Below, piece after piece: positions 18,332-27,622 of a stretch of DNA of 64,000 nt. The notes beneath the pieces were generated by a model. It saw only the letters and a program-made list of their open reading frames with translations, ran no database searches and was not told where the DNA came from. Made by a program: the position numbers and the translations under genes. Position 1 is the stretch's first letter, and each line of letters opens with the position of its first letter. The stretch is from Clostridioides difficile_A (GTDB lineage: Bacteria; Bacillota; Clostridia; Peptostreptococcales; Peptostreptococcaceae). The DNA lies in contig OX246690.1 in NCBI GenBank assembly GCA_945909635.1, positions 3,534,001-3,598,000 of the forward strand. The letters run 5' to 3'.

Positions 18332-19657
18332 ATGAAAATAGCAATCATAACAACTGAATTTTTAAAAGAATTTGTAGAGAATTCTATAAAAAAATTAAAT
18401 ATCAATGCAGAAGTTGAAATATATATTTATAAAAACTTTTCTCATGTTGGAGATTTATATCGAGAAATCGAAGATAAGTTTGATGGATTCGCAGTCAGTG
18501 GACCTATACCTAAGGAAGCTATTACAAAAAAAGTTGGTACTATAAAAAAACCTTTAGTTGATTTTGGTACTGATTTACAAAGTTATTATGATATGTTTCT
18601 AAAACTTATTTTTAAATACAATACATTAGATTTTTCTAGAGCATACTTTGACCTAATGGATTGGGCAGATAATCCAAAAGACATATCATATTATCTATCA
18701 AATGGCACATTTGGAGACTTAATGTGTAGTATTAATGAAAATGCCTCTAAAATGAGTTTATATGATATAGCAGAACTTGAAAAAAGTATTGCAAAAAAAC
18801 ATATTGATTTATGGAAGGAAGGTAAAATTGATTTTTCTACTACTCGTTTTAGTAGTATTGTTCCTATACTACAAGATGCAGGAGTAAATTTTCATTTCAT
18901 ATATCCTGACATAGATTTATTAAAAAATACTTTTAACAGCTTAATAAAAGACATCAATTTACATAGAATGAAGATAAACCAACCAGGTATAATATATATA
19001 ACAGTTAAAGATACGAACCATGATGATTATACTATAGACCAAATTTATAAAATATTAAACAATCTAAAAAAAGATAAATTAACTGATTTTATAATTGAGA
19101 AAGATAGTAGCTCTTTTAAGATTTTTACTAAATGTGAGACCATTAAATCATTAACTAAAAATTTCACTACATGTTATATAAAAGAATCTATTGAAAATAG
19201 TATAAACCTTAAAATATGCGTTGGATATGGGATTGGTAATAACATAAAACAAGCCATGTCTAATGCCATAAATGCTAATAAGGAATCTAAAATAAATCCT
19301 TTAAACTACAGTTTCTTAGTTAATGAAAGTTATGAGACAATAGGGCCTTTACTATGTGATAAGTTACTTACAGTTTCAAATAAAGTAACTCCACACATAA
19401 ATACAATTGCCAAAGATTCTAAATTGTCTACTCTTACTATTCAAAAAATTATATCTGTTATTGAAATTCTACAAAAAGATGAAGTTACTCCTAAGGAATT
19501 ATCTTCATGTTTAAATGTAACAGTAAGAACTGCCAATAGATTTTTAAGTAGTCTCTTGAAATCTGGAAATGCTACCATATTATATGAGAAACAGAACTCA
19601 ACAAAAGGTAGACCTGAGAGAGTATACAAATTATTTATATCAGAAAATAAATATTAA
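18332..19657 (+). CDS. predicted transcriptional regulator with sensor-like N-terminus and C-terminal winged HTH
   Basis: A 441-aa protein whose last 70 residues form a helix-turn-helix (about 390-430; VTPKELSSCLNVTVRTANRFLSSLLKSG followed by GRPERVYKLF, a wing-like end). The first 120 residues (KIAIITTEFLKEFVE, FDGFAVSGPIPKEA) look like a ligand-sensing alpha/beta domain. A middle segment, LKICVGYGIGNNIKQAMSNAINA, resembles the end of a degenerate GGDEF-like domain. I do not recognise a named family. It converges on an M20 amidohydrolase and its transporter, so it may control them. GGAAG lies just upstream of the ATG. Confidence 0.65.
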   Translation: MKIAIITTEFLKEFVENSIKKLNINAEVEIYIYKNFSHVGDLYREIEDKFDGFAVSGPIPKEAITKKVGTIKKPLVDFGTDLQSYYDMFLKLIFKYNTLDFSRAYFDLMDWADNPKDISYYLSNGTFGDLMCSINENASKMSLYDIAELEKSIAKKHIDLWKEGKIDFSTTRFSSIVPILQDAGVNFHFIYPDIDLLKNTFNSLIKDINLHRMKINQPGIIYITVKDTNHDDYTIDQIYKILNNLKKDKLTDFIIEKDSSSFKIFTKCETIKSLTKNFTTCYIKESIENSINLKICVGYGIGNNIKQAMSNAINANKESKINPLNYSFLVNESYETIGPLLCDKLLTVSNKVTPHINTIAKDSKLSTLTIQKIISVIEILQKDEVTPKELSSCLNVTVRTANRFLSSLLKSGNATILYEKQNSTKGRPERVYKLFISENKY

Positions 19658-19717
19658 AATATAGTGTATAAGAAAATATTTTATCATTAATCAGTAAATA
19701 AAATTATATAAGTTTTT

Positions 19718-19758
19718 AAAAGGTATATCTTATATTTGTGTTTTAAGATATACCTTTT
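19718..19758. terminator. bidirectional intrinsic terminator
   Basis: A 15-bp perfect stem (19718-19732 with 19744-19758; arm AAAAGGTATATCTTA) has T-rich flanks on both strands, between the convergent regulator and amidohydrolase genes. Confidence 0.85.
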
Positions 19759-19821
19759 GTAATATTTATTAATAATTTCTGTTATTATTTGTTAAATTAT
19801 ATTTTAAACTTTATATCTCAT

Positions 19822-21201
19822 TTAAGGAGTTGGAATATCATCTGGAATAGGACACCTATATGTTTTTCCATTCATAGATTTATAAAATTCTTCTTTTGCT
19901 TTTTTGGCTATTTCTGGATTGTTAAGTATTTTAGCTCCAAACATAGCCATAATTTTTGCTGCATATATCATACCTTTTTCTCCAATAGAACTCCCTGCAC
20001 AAGCTGTAAACTGCCAGCTATGTCCAGGAGCACCTAGATTTGTGCATCCTGTAAAAAAGTATGCTGTAGGAACTATATGCATTACATCTCCAATATCAGT
20101 AGACCCATAACTATTGAAGTTTGTAACATTTCCTCCGCCATAATATAGATGAGTTCCTTCTGGCAAATTATATTTACTTATCATAGCACTATATTGTTGA
20201 GGACTTTGTCTATCCAACTCAGCTGCAAAATCCAATTCATCTTGAGTCCAAGGCTCTTGTTTAATATCATCCATACATTCTGACACAAGATTTGCTAAGA
20301 CATGATTGTTTAAAGTATTATAACACCCTCCTAAAAACTCTACTTCAACCTCAGTCTCAGTCATCATTGCAGCTCCTTTTGCTACTTTTATAAGTCTTTC
20401 ATATGTATTTTCCACAGCTTCCCTACTTAAAGCTCTTGTATAATACCATACTGATGCTTTATCAGGAACTATGTTAGGTGCTACTCCTCCATCTGTAATG
20501 GTATAATGAATTCTTACATCAGAAGTAACATGTTCTCTCAAATAATTAGCTCCTACGTTAGCAAGTTCCACAGCATCTAAAGCACTTCTTCCATTTTGAG
20601 GGTCTGAACCAGCATGTGCAGTTCTTCCTTTAAAATGAAATTTTACAGAGTTAACAGCTGTTGATATACCAATTGTAGCTTCACTAATCTTATTTGGATG
20701 GAAATTTATAGCTAAGTCTAATCCTTCAAATGCGCCACCTCTAGCCATAAACCCTTTACCTGTTAATTGCTCTTCTCCTGGACATGCATAAAACACTATA
20801 GTCCCACTTAAATTGTTTTCTATCATTTCTCTTTTAAGTCCTACTACTGCGCCTACATGTGCAGTACATAATAAATTATGTCCACACCCATGACCATAAC
20901 CTCCCAATTCAAATGCTTCTTGCTTTGTTGAAACTTTTTGATTTAAACCAGGTAGTGCATCAAATTCTCCCATAAAACCTATAACTGGTTTACCTGAACC
21001 AAAGCTTGCCTTAATAGCTGTAGCTAGACCTCCTACTCCTACTTCCACATCAAATCCTTCGCATCTTAGAAAGTTTGCTGTATTTTCACATGCTTTGAAC
21101 TCTTTAAATGCCTTTTCTGGATTTCTCCATATTTTCTTACTCAAATCATCAAGTTTAAATCTTTTATCATCTATCTCACTTATAGATATACTTCCTATCA
21201 T
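19822..21201 (-). CDS. M20-family amidohydrolase (AbgB-like)
   Basis: A 459-aa M20 amidohydrolase that removes an acyl or aryl group from an amide-linked substrate. Metal-site residues are visible: HGCGH at 104-108, Glu143-Glu144 in CPGEEQLTGKG, and GSTDIGDV and APGHSW near the C-terminus. It is longer than the M20 protein at 7040 and matches the p-aminobenzoyl-glutamate hydrolase subunit B (AbgB) subgroup, where the conserved YGSTDIGDVMHIVP and GHSW segments occur. It is 29 nt downstream of a membrane-transporter gene, so import and cleavage of one substrate are likely coupled. The substrate is unknown. Confidence 0.85.
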   Translation of the reverse strand: MIGSISISEIDDKRFKLDDLSKKIWRNPEKAFKEFKACENTANFLRCEGFDVEVGVGGLATAIKASFGSGKPVIGFMGEFDALPGLNQKVSTKQEAFELGGYGHGCGHNLLCTAHVGAVVGLKREMIENNLSGTIVFYACPGEEQLTGKGFMARGGAFEGLDLAINFHPNKISEATIGISTAVNSVKFHFKGRTAHAGSDPQNGRSALDAVELANVGANYLREHVTSDVRIHYTITDGGVAPNIVPDKASVWYYTRALSREAVENTYERLIKVAKGAAMMTETEVEVEFLGGCYNTLNNHVLANLVSECMDDIKQEPWTQDELDFAAELDRQSPQQYSAMISKYNLPEGTHLYYGGGNVTNFNSYGSTDIGDVMHIVPTAYFFTGCTNLGAPGHSWQFTACAGSSIGEKGMIYAAKIMAMFGAKILNNPEIAKKAKEEFYKSMNGKTYRCPIPDDIPTP

Positions 21202-21230
21202 TACTTCTACCCCCTATAAATTATTACATA

Positions 21231-22439
21231 TTAACCAAATATAAGCGGACCTATTATACTAGCAAATGCCACTGAGGCAATAGTTACAGTAACAAATCCT
21301 CCTATAATCATCTTTGGTAATAAATAATCTGTTGCTCTTTGCTTTTCTTCTTCAGAGCCTTCCATTGCATCAATACCTTCATTAGAAATTATCTGTGTTG
21401 CTGGATATGCAAGCATACAAGTTACCCCAATTGCAGCTGACATTCTTGGAGAATATCCTAACATTTTTCCCACAGTTGCAGTAAATAGTATTATAAATAC
21501 AGAACCTACAACAAGTATTCCTATAGTCGGAACAATCATACCAAATAATGCTGTTGGAGTCACCTTGGCAAGCCCTCCAGGTAACATCAGCATACAACCA
21601 AACATTATAATTCCATTAGATTGAGATTTATCTAAAATCCCTTTTTCTAAAAACCCTATCCTTGTAAAAATTAACCCTACCAACAAACATGCTATATTGG
21701 GATTTAAATAATAGTTTGTAGGAGTAAATCCAGGTATTATAGTTGCCAATCCTACAAAATTACCAATCATGGCTACAATTGAAAGTTTCGCAAGATATAC
21801 TAGAGTGGATGATTTCTTACTTGAATCTTCCTTAAAAATCTTCATACTTGGAAGTCTAAAATTACTTTTTATTTCATCCTTTAAGAAATCACCTTTATCT
21901 CTTTTAGATTTTAATTCTTTATTTATACAATATGTTGTTATAGGAATACCAAAGAATTTTTGAAATGATAATACTAGAATTACAAATGCTGCAAGTTCAG
22001 GTCTATTTGCTGCTTCTGCTACAGTTGTTACAATAATACCAGCAACAGTAGAACCTGCTATTGGAGGTGCTGCTATTAAAGCATACTCTCTCCCAAATAA
22101 CATACTACCCACTGTGAGACAGCCAACTGCTATGCCTACAATCCCTACTAATGCAATTACAACCGTTTTCCATTCACGACATAAGTCTTCAAGATTTATA
22201 AGTGTTCCTAAGTTAGTTATTAGTAATGCTATGCCAAAGTTACTCATTGCAGCCAATATGCCTGATGCACCTGTAATGTCTTTTGGTAGAATATTTGTCC
22301 AAAATCCCAATAAAAATATAATACACACAAATAGCAATGTCGAAATTGCACCTTTTGTTTTCTTAGATAAAAACTCACTAAAAGCATAAATCATTACACA
22401 TACAGTAAAGCATGTAAGTGGATTCCAAAAATTTTCCAT
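21231..22439 (-). CDS. polytopic membrane transporter linked to M20 amidohydrolase
   Basis: A 402-aa protein with about eleven predicted membrane segments, a cytoplasmic charged loop around 180-205, and Gly-rich motifs (APPIAGSTVAGIIVTTVAEA, MLMLPGGLAKVTPTALFG, GVTCMLAYPATQIISNEG). The family name is not certain; it resembles transporters annotated as DUF3100 that sit beside AbgB-type hydrolases. It is the first gene of the two-gene leftward unit, with an AGGAGG site 8 nt upstream of the ATG. I infer uptake of the substrate cleaved by the amidohydrolase. About 770 nt upstream are gene-free and hold a threefold repeat. Confidence 0.6.
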   Translation of the reverse strand: MENFWNPLTCFTVCVMIYAFSEFLSKKTKGAISTLLFVCIIFLLGFWTNILPKDITGASGILAAMSNFGIALLITNLGTLINLEDLCREWKTVVIALVGIVGIAVGCLTVGSMLFGREYALIAAPPIAGSTVAGIIVTTVAEAANRPELAAFVILVLSFQKFFGIPITTYCINKELKSKRDKGDFLKDEIKSNFRLPSMKIFKEDSSKKSSTLVYLAKLSIVAMIGNFVGLATIIPGFTPTNYYLNPNIACLLVGLIFTRIGFLEKGILDKSQSNGIIMFGCMLMLPGGLAKVTPTALFGMIVPTIGILVVGSVFIILFTATVGKMLGYSPRMSAAIGVTCMLAYPATQIISNEGIDAMEGSEEEKQRATDYLLPKMIIGGFVTVTIASVAFASIIGPLIFG

Positions 22440-22550
22440 TGTTGTTTCCTCCTGAATATAATAATTTTTTTATCAATAAAACAATAATTATAAAATGTAT
22501 ATTCTGTAGTTAATTTTAACTACATATAGCACAACTTGATATTCCCATGC

Positions 22551-23010
22551 GTCTCAAATTATTCTCAAAATACCTAAATAAATATATCTATAGTTAATCT
22601 TTTAAATGTTAGCTATAAATTATTGAATTACTAGATTTCTTTTGAACCTTTAAGCCTCTGCATTATTAGATAGATGTAGAATTGTACCACAATTATCTTT
22701 AATTTTGATATACATGTTAGAAAACTTATATTTATTTAAATATTGTATATAATATTTGCACTTTATATGCGTCTTAAATTATTCCTAAAATATCTAATAT
22801 AAATTATTAACATATCTATTACTAAAAGATACCTCCTTCTAAATCTTCCTTAACCTTAAATCTAAACTTATATTTGATATTATTCTCCCCCTTTCAAATT
22901 AAGCTTTGTCTAATAACTTTAAAAAGTATGTTTTAAGAAACAAAATTATTTATCATGTTAAATTAACGTTAAGCTATTTACATTTATAGTCCTAAATTAT
23001 TCTTAAAATA
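22551..23010 (-). repeat. three direct copies of a 22-bp motif, 218-220 bp apart
   Basis: Copies start at 22551, 22771 and 22989. Plus-strand consensus is GTCYYAAATTATTCYYAAAA, that is two TCYYAAA half-sites one helical turn (11 bp) apart. Copies 1 and 2 also share the preceding ATGC and following CTAA. On the minus strand the same bases read YFxNNLRR, so decayed coding repeats are an alternative to regulator binding sites. The rest of 22440-23206 shows no gene; an isolated AGAAGGAGG at about 22831 on the minus strand has no ORF behind it. Confidence 0.55.
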
Positions 23011-23206
23011 ACCATAAAAAACTATTAAGTTTTAAAGACCTTACCTTTTATATTGTCATACTATTCTTGATATAAATTATAGTTTCAAATTTCATTCTTG
23101 TCAATATATTCTGATATTTTTTATATATAAAAATGTGTACCTCCAATTATAGTAATTAGATTAACCACTTTACTATCACTATTTTTAGGAGAATACACAT
23201 TTTATT

Positions 23207-24649
23207 TTATATATCTAACGAACTTAAATTATCTCCATTAGATTTTATGACCTCTTTATACCAGTCAAATGATTTTTTCTTACATCTCTTAAAACTACCT
23301 TTACCTTCATCATCCAAATCAACATATATAAATCCATATCTTTTACTCATCTGTCCTGTAGTTGCACTGACTAAGTCAATTGGTGCCCACATTAAATATC
23401 CAAAACATTCAACATTATCCTCTTTAATTGCAGACTTCATTTGTGATAGATGCTTACTTAGATACTCAATTCTATAATCATCATTTATAGTTCCATCTTT
23501 CTCAACTCTATCATATGCTCCTAATCCATTTTCTGTAATTAAGATAGGTAACTGATATTTTCTGTAAATATAGTTTAAAGTAAATCTTAGTCCTATAGGG
23601 TCTATTGCCCATCCCCACTTACTTTGTTCCAAGTATGGATTTTGAACTCCTCCAAATAAAGATTTATCACTTGATAAACTTTCTTTTGGAATAGACACAC
23701 TTGAAAAATAATAATTAAGTCCTATAAAATCTAATCTACCTTCTTTAAATGCTTCTTTATCTTCATTAGTTACTTCAATATTTATATTATTTTTTTCATA
23801 TTCTCTTAGTTTATATTGAGGAAACTTTCCATTACACATTGCATCAATTTGATAATAGTCACAGTCATTATCTAAGAACGCATTTAATACATTACTAGGA
23901 TTGCAATTATATGGATAAATTGGATTTAATCCAAACACACATCCAACTTTATTATTTGGATTGATTTCTCTAGCCAACTTTGTAACCTTTACACTTGCTA
24001 ATGTCATATTATACCCTACATTTGCCAATGTCTGAACCTTGTCTTGCATTTCACTATACTTAATCCCTGCTATCATATAAGTAAAAATATCAGAGTGCTC
24101 TGTCTGAGGGTCAATATGATTCATCTCATTAAATGTAACCCAGTACTTTACTTTGTTATCAAACTTTCTCATTATAGTCTCACTATACTTTAAATATAAA
24201 TCTATAAGCTTTCTGTTATTCCATGAGCCATATTTATGTACTAAATTAATAGGTAACTCAAAATGATATAGTGTTACAATAGGCTCTATATTATTTTCTA
24301 TTAAAGTATCTATTAAATCTTCATAATATTTAAGACCTAACTCATTAGGATTATTATCATCCCCATTTGGAAAAATTCTTGACCAATCTATAGATATCCT
24401 TAATGCACTAAAGCCTATTTCTTTAAATAACGCTATATCTTCTTTATATCTATTATAAAAATCAATTCCATTATGAGAAGGATAATCTAATTCTTCTTCT
24501 ATTTTATCAGTAATTACTCTTGGTGTTTCATAAGAGCCTTTAGTTACAAAATCCATAATTGCAGCTCCTTTATTATCAACATCCCATGCACCTTCACATT
24601 GATGTGCTGCAATACTTCCTCCCCAGAAAAATGTATCTTCAAAATTCAT
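23207..24649 (-). CDS. 6-phospho-beta-glucosidase, GH1
   Basis: A 480-aa cytosolic family 1 glycosidase that splits PTS-phosphorylated beta-glucosides into glucose 6-phosphate and an aglycone or sugar. The acid/base is Glu175 in VTFNEM and the nucleophile Glu373 in ILITENGLGAYD. The Lys and Tyr of the phosphate-binding loop are visible in GQMSKRYGFIYVD, which separates it from glucosidases acting on unphosphorylated sugars. It starts 19 nt after the PTS permease and is the last gene of a LicT-PTS-GH1 operon. A paralogue lies at 31954-33381. Confidence 0.93.
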   Translation of the reverse strand: MNFEDTFFWGGSIAAHQCEGAWDVDNKGAAIMDFVTKGSYETPRVITDKIEEELDYPSHNGIDFYNRYKEDIALFKEIGFSALRISIDWSRIFPNGDDNNPNELGLKYYEDLIDTLIENNIEPIVTLYHFELPINLVHKYGSWNNRKLIDLYLKYSETIMRKFDNKVKYWVTFNEMNHIDPQTEHSDIFTYMIAGIKYSEMQDKVQTLANVGYNMTLASVKVTKLAREINPNNKVGCVFGLNPIYPYNCNPSNVLNAFLDNDCDYYQIDAMCNGKFPQYKLREYEKNNINIEVTNEDKEAFKEGRLDFIGLNYYFSSVSIPKESLSSDKSLFGGVQNPYLEQSKWGWAIDPIGLRFTLNYIYRKYQLPILITENGLGAYDRVEKDGTINDDYRIEYLSKHLSQMKSAIKEDNVECFGYLMWAPIDLVSATTGQMSKRYGFIYVDLDDEGKGSFKRCKKKSFDWYKEVIKSNGDNLSSLDI

Positions 24650-24668
24650 AAATTTCTCCTCCTAAAAT

Positions 24669-26540
24669 TTATACTATTACAGTTAATAGCTCTTCTGATT
24701 CATCATTTGATGAAATTACATCTAAGTAATCACTAGTATTTGTAACTACTATTATTATAGTTGAATCAAATCCTTCTTCGATAATCTTATCAGATTCAAA
24801 TATTGCTAAAGAATCACCTTTTTTAACTCTTTGATTTTGTGTTACAAGGCTTTCAAAGAATTTTCCATCCAAATTTACAGTATCTATCCCAATATGAATT
24901 AAGATTTCTAGTCCTTCATCAGTCACTATACCATAGGCATGTTTAGTTGGAAATACTATAGTTATAGTCCCATCCACAGGAGACATAACCATTGATTTTG
25001 ATTCACTAGGTATAATTCCAATCCCCTTGCCTAGTGCTCCAGATGAAAACGCCTTATCATTAACCTCTTCAAGTGCAATTACTTGACCTTTGGCAACATT
25101 TCCAACACTAATAGTTCTTGAGCTATTTTCATTAACTATTAGTTCTAATTCCTTTTTATTATCGTTTTCAACTTTTTCTTTTTCACCTGAAGGTATTCCT
25201 AATAAATAAGAGGCTATTGTTGCTACCACAAATGCTACTACTACACCTATTATCATAAATATAAAGTTAGACATCTCTCCTCCAACAAGATATGTTGGTA
25301 ATGCTGCTAATCCCCAAACCATTCCGTATGTTTTAACTTGTGCTAATCCTGCTATTAAACCACCTAAGCCTCCACCTATCATTACTGCTACAAATGGTCT
25401 TCTATATTTCATAAATACCCCAAACACTGAGGGCTCTGTGACTCCCATAAGTGCACTAAAACTTACTGTACCAAATAATTGCTTTTGTTCTTTATTTCTA
25501 GTTTTTAAGAAATATCCAAACATAGCACCACAAACTGCAATATCAGATATTGTTGCTGCTCCCATAAAAATTGGGTCATATCCTAATGCTGTTACAGAAT
25601 TTAAAGCTATTGGCATAGTAAAATTTGCTGCACCAAATACTATTAAGAGTGGTTGTAAAGCTGCATATAAAGCAACAACACTCCAATTTCCTAATGTATC
25701 AATTAAAAACATACATGCATAGTTTAATCCATCACCAATCCACATACCAATAGGTCCAAATACTGTTAATGTAACTGATAAAGTTATTATTAAAGATAAT
25801 ACTGGAACTAAAAAATAGTGTAGTGCTTTAGGTAAGATTTTTTTCAAACATTCAATTACAATTCCCATTGCCCATACTCCTAAAAGTATTGGAATAAAAC
25901 TATTTGCATAAGTTGTTGTTTGTAAATTTATACCAAATAGACTTAACCCTTCCACGCCATCTATTGATGAGGACAATAATGTAACTGCTAATACTACTGC
26001 TATATAAGGATTTACATTAAGTCTTTTTGCTGATGCTATTGCAATTAATACTGGTAAGAAGTGAAACGTAGCACTTCTTAATGTGTCCAATATTTGATAT
26101 GTAGGACTATCACTATGAATTATACCTGACATGTTTAAAAGTGCTAGTATACTTGCAAGTATCCCAGCTGCAAGTAGTACTTCAATTACTGAAGTCATAG
26201 TCTCTGAAACTACCACAAGTATGGAATTAAATATACCTTTGATACCTTTAACTCCTTTTTTGCTTTCACTCTTTATACTTGATTCACTTGAATTTAAACC
26301 TATCATAGACATAAACTCATTATATACATCTACAACATGAGTTCCTATTATAATTTGATAAGCAACATCATTAGAAACTACATCAATTACTCCTTTTAGT
26401 TTTTTAATTTCTTCTGTTTTAGATATACTCCTATCATTTAATGTAAGTCTTAAACGAGTAACACAATGTGCTACAGACTTTATATTTTCTTTTCCACCTA
26501 TGAGTTTTATTATATTTTCATTTAAATCTTTATACTTCAT
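24669..26540 (-). CDS. PTS beta-glucoside permease, IIBCA
   Basis: A 623-aa glucose-superfamily permease that imports aryl- or oligo-beta-glucosides as 6-phosphates. Order: IIB (about 1-80, phospho-Cys26 in SVAHCVTRLRLTL), IIC (about 105-450 with GVTEPSVFGVFMKYRRPFVAVM), IIA (about 480-623, with ILIHIGIDTVNLDGKFF carrying the phospho-His). It overlaps the LicT gene by 11 nt, so the two are translationally coupled. Together with GH1 it forms a self-contained beta-glucoside utilisation unit. The exact sugar (cellobiose, salicin, arbutin, gentiobiose) cannot be assigned. Confidence 0.92.
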   Translation of the reverse strand: MKYKDLNENIIKLIGGKENIKSVAHCVTRLRLTLNDRSISKTEEIKKLKGVIDVVSNDVAYQIIIGTHVVDVYNEFMSMIGLNSSESSIKSESKKGVKGIKGIFNSILVVVSETMTSVIEVLLAAGILASILALLNMSGIIHSDSPTYQILDTLRSATFHFLPVLIAIASAKRLNVNPYIAVVLAVTLLSSSIDGVEGLSLFGINLQTTTYANSFIPILLGVWAMGIVIECLKKILPKALHYFLVPVLSLIITLSVTLTVFGPIGMWIGDGLNYACMFLIDTLGNWSVVALYAALQPLLIVFGAANFTMPIALNSVTALGYDPIFMGAATISDIAVCGAMFGYFLKTRNKEQKQLFGTVSFSALMGVTEPSVFGVFMKYRRPFVAVMIGGGLGGLIAGLAQVKTYGMVWGLAALPTYLVGGEMSNFIFMIIGVVVAFVVATIASYLLGIPSGEKEKVENDNKKELELIVNENSSRTISVGNVAKGQVIALEEVNDKAFSSGALGKGIGIIPSESKSMVMSPVDGTITIVFPTKHAYGIVTDEGLEILIHIGIDTVNLDGKFFESLVTQNQRVKKGDSLAIFESDKIIEEGFDSTIIIVVTNTSDYLDVISSNDESEELLTVIV

Positions 26541-27390
26541 CTGATTTTGCCTCCAATCTTTGAGTCACCCTATTTATATGTAACATTAGATAAGTTTCTT
26601 CACTTATAGATATATCAACATTAAATTGTGATTTTACGTATTTTCTTATTTTTTGAACACTTCCAAATGATTTTGGATAAAGTTTACTCACCTGCTTATA
26701 TAGGTCTATTGAACCATCTTCATCTGTTGAAGCTTCATCTGACATAATCCTTTGTATAAAGTATTGTAGATGAGTCGTAAATCTCATATAGTTTGTTGAA
26801 GTTTCATTTAATTCTACATTAAAATGATATTTTATTATAGAAATTATATCTCCTAAAGTTCTTAATTCCACAACTGTATCATCATGAGATTTTTTATTTA
26901 CCTCCATATTTACAAAATGAAGCGCTATTGATACTGCTTCATCATCAGGAAGATTAATTTTCTTACTATCACCAATTAATTTTAATGCATGCATACCAAT
27001 TTCAAAGTGCTTTGGATAAAATCTTTTAACATTCCATACCAAAGGACTTTTTATAAATTGATTCTTTTCACATCTTTTAAGCAAAAACTCTAGATGATCT
27101 AGTAAAGTTAAACTTAGATAGTCACTTGATTTTATGTTTAAAACTTTCTCACCATATTCAATTATTTCATTAATAAGGACTATGTTGTTAGAATCTGAGT
27201 TTTGTAGTAGATAGCTAAAGTGTTCTAACATATCATATGAATCTAGTATATAAGTTCTTTCTATTTCATCTTCATTTATTACTTGTCCCACTCTTTTTTT
27301 AAAACCAATTCCTTTGACAAATACAATAATTTCATTTTTACCTCTTTTTACTAAGGCTACATTATTATTTAAAATCTGAATTATTTTCAT
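26530..27390 (-). CDS. licT: BglG/LicT-family RNA-binding antiterminator
   Basis: A 286-aa transcription antiterminator: an N-terminal RNA-binding CAT domain (about 1-58; IIQILNNNVALVKRGKNEII), then PRD1 (about 65-170) and PRD2 (about 175-286), with phosphorylatable His in LLDHLEFLL, IGMHALKL, ALHFVNME and TTHLQYFIQR. With substrate present, the PTS dephosphorylates PRD1 and the protein dimerises, binds the RAT RNA at 27463-27495 and opens the terminator overlapping it. It heads the operon and therefore controls its own synthesis as well as the PTS and GH1 genes. Confidence 0.92.
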   Translation of the reverse strand: MKIIQILNNNVALVKRGKNEIIVFVKGIGFKKRVGQVINEDEIERTYILDSYDMLEHFSYLLQNSDSNNIVLINEIIEYGEKVLNIKSSDYLSLTLLDHLEFLLKRCEKNQFIKSPLVWNVKRFYPKHFEIGMHALKLIGDSKKINLPDDEAVSIALHFVNMEVNKKSHDDTVVELRTLGDIISIIKYHFNVELNETSTNYMRFTTHLQYFIQRIMSDEASTDEDGSIDLYKQVSKLYPKSFGSVQKIRKYVKSQFNVDISISEETYLMLHINRVTQRLEAKSDEV

Positions 27391-27403
27391 ATATTCCTCC
27401 TTT

Positions 27404-27471
27404 CAATAAAAAGAACCCAAGCATATATGTATAGAGTATTCCTCTATTTTTCACATATATACTTGAGTTCT
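27404..27471 (-). terminator. leader terminator of the first beta-glucoside operon
   Basis: On the minus strand, AGAACTCAAGTATATATGTG (27452-27471) pairs with CATATATGCTTGGGTTCT (27412-27429), followed by U5. It overlaps the RAT sequence as expected for LicT-controlled attenuation. Confidence 0.85.
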
Positions 27472-27495
27472 GCCTGCTAATCAGTAACATACTCA
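27463..27495 (-). promoter_or_regulatory. ribonucleic antiterminator (RAT) site for LicT
   Basis: On the minus strand TATGTTACTGATTAGCAGGC followed by AGAACTC has the RAT core GTTACTG-N-GCAGGC-x-AA. It ends inside the 5' arm of the leader terminator, so RAT and terminator cannot fold together. Confidence 0.85.
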
Positions 27496-27552
27496 AAATT
27501 ATGACTACATCGCCATAATTAGAATTCTTTTTTGTTTAATTTTATATTCTAT

Positions 27553-27582
27553 ATAGTATACTATCTATGTAAATCTGTCAAC
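27553..27582 (-). promoter_or_regulatory. promoter of the first beta-glucoside operon
   Basis: On the minus strand, TTGACA (27577-27582) is followed by overlapping -10 candidates: TATACT with a 16-nt spacer or TACTAT with 18 nt. It is placed about 60 nt upstream of the RAT. Confidence 0.6.
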
Positions 27583-27622
27583 GATTTCCTAAATATTTTT
27601 TGTTTTATAAACTTCACATATA

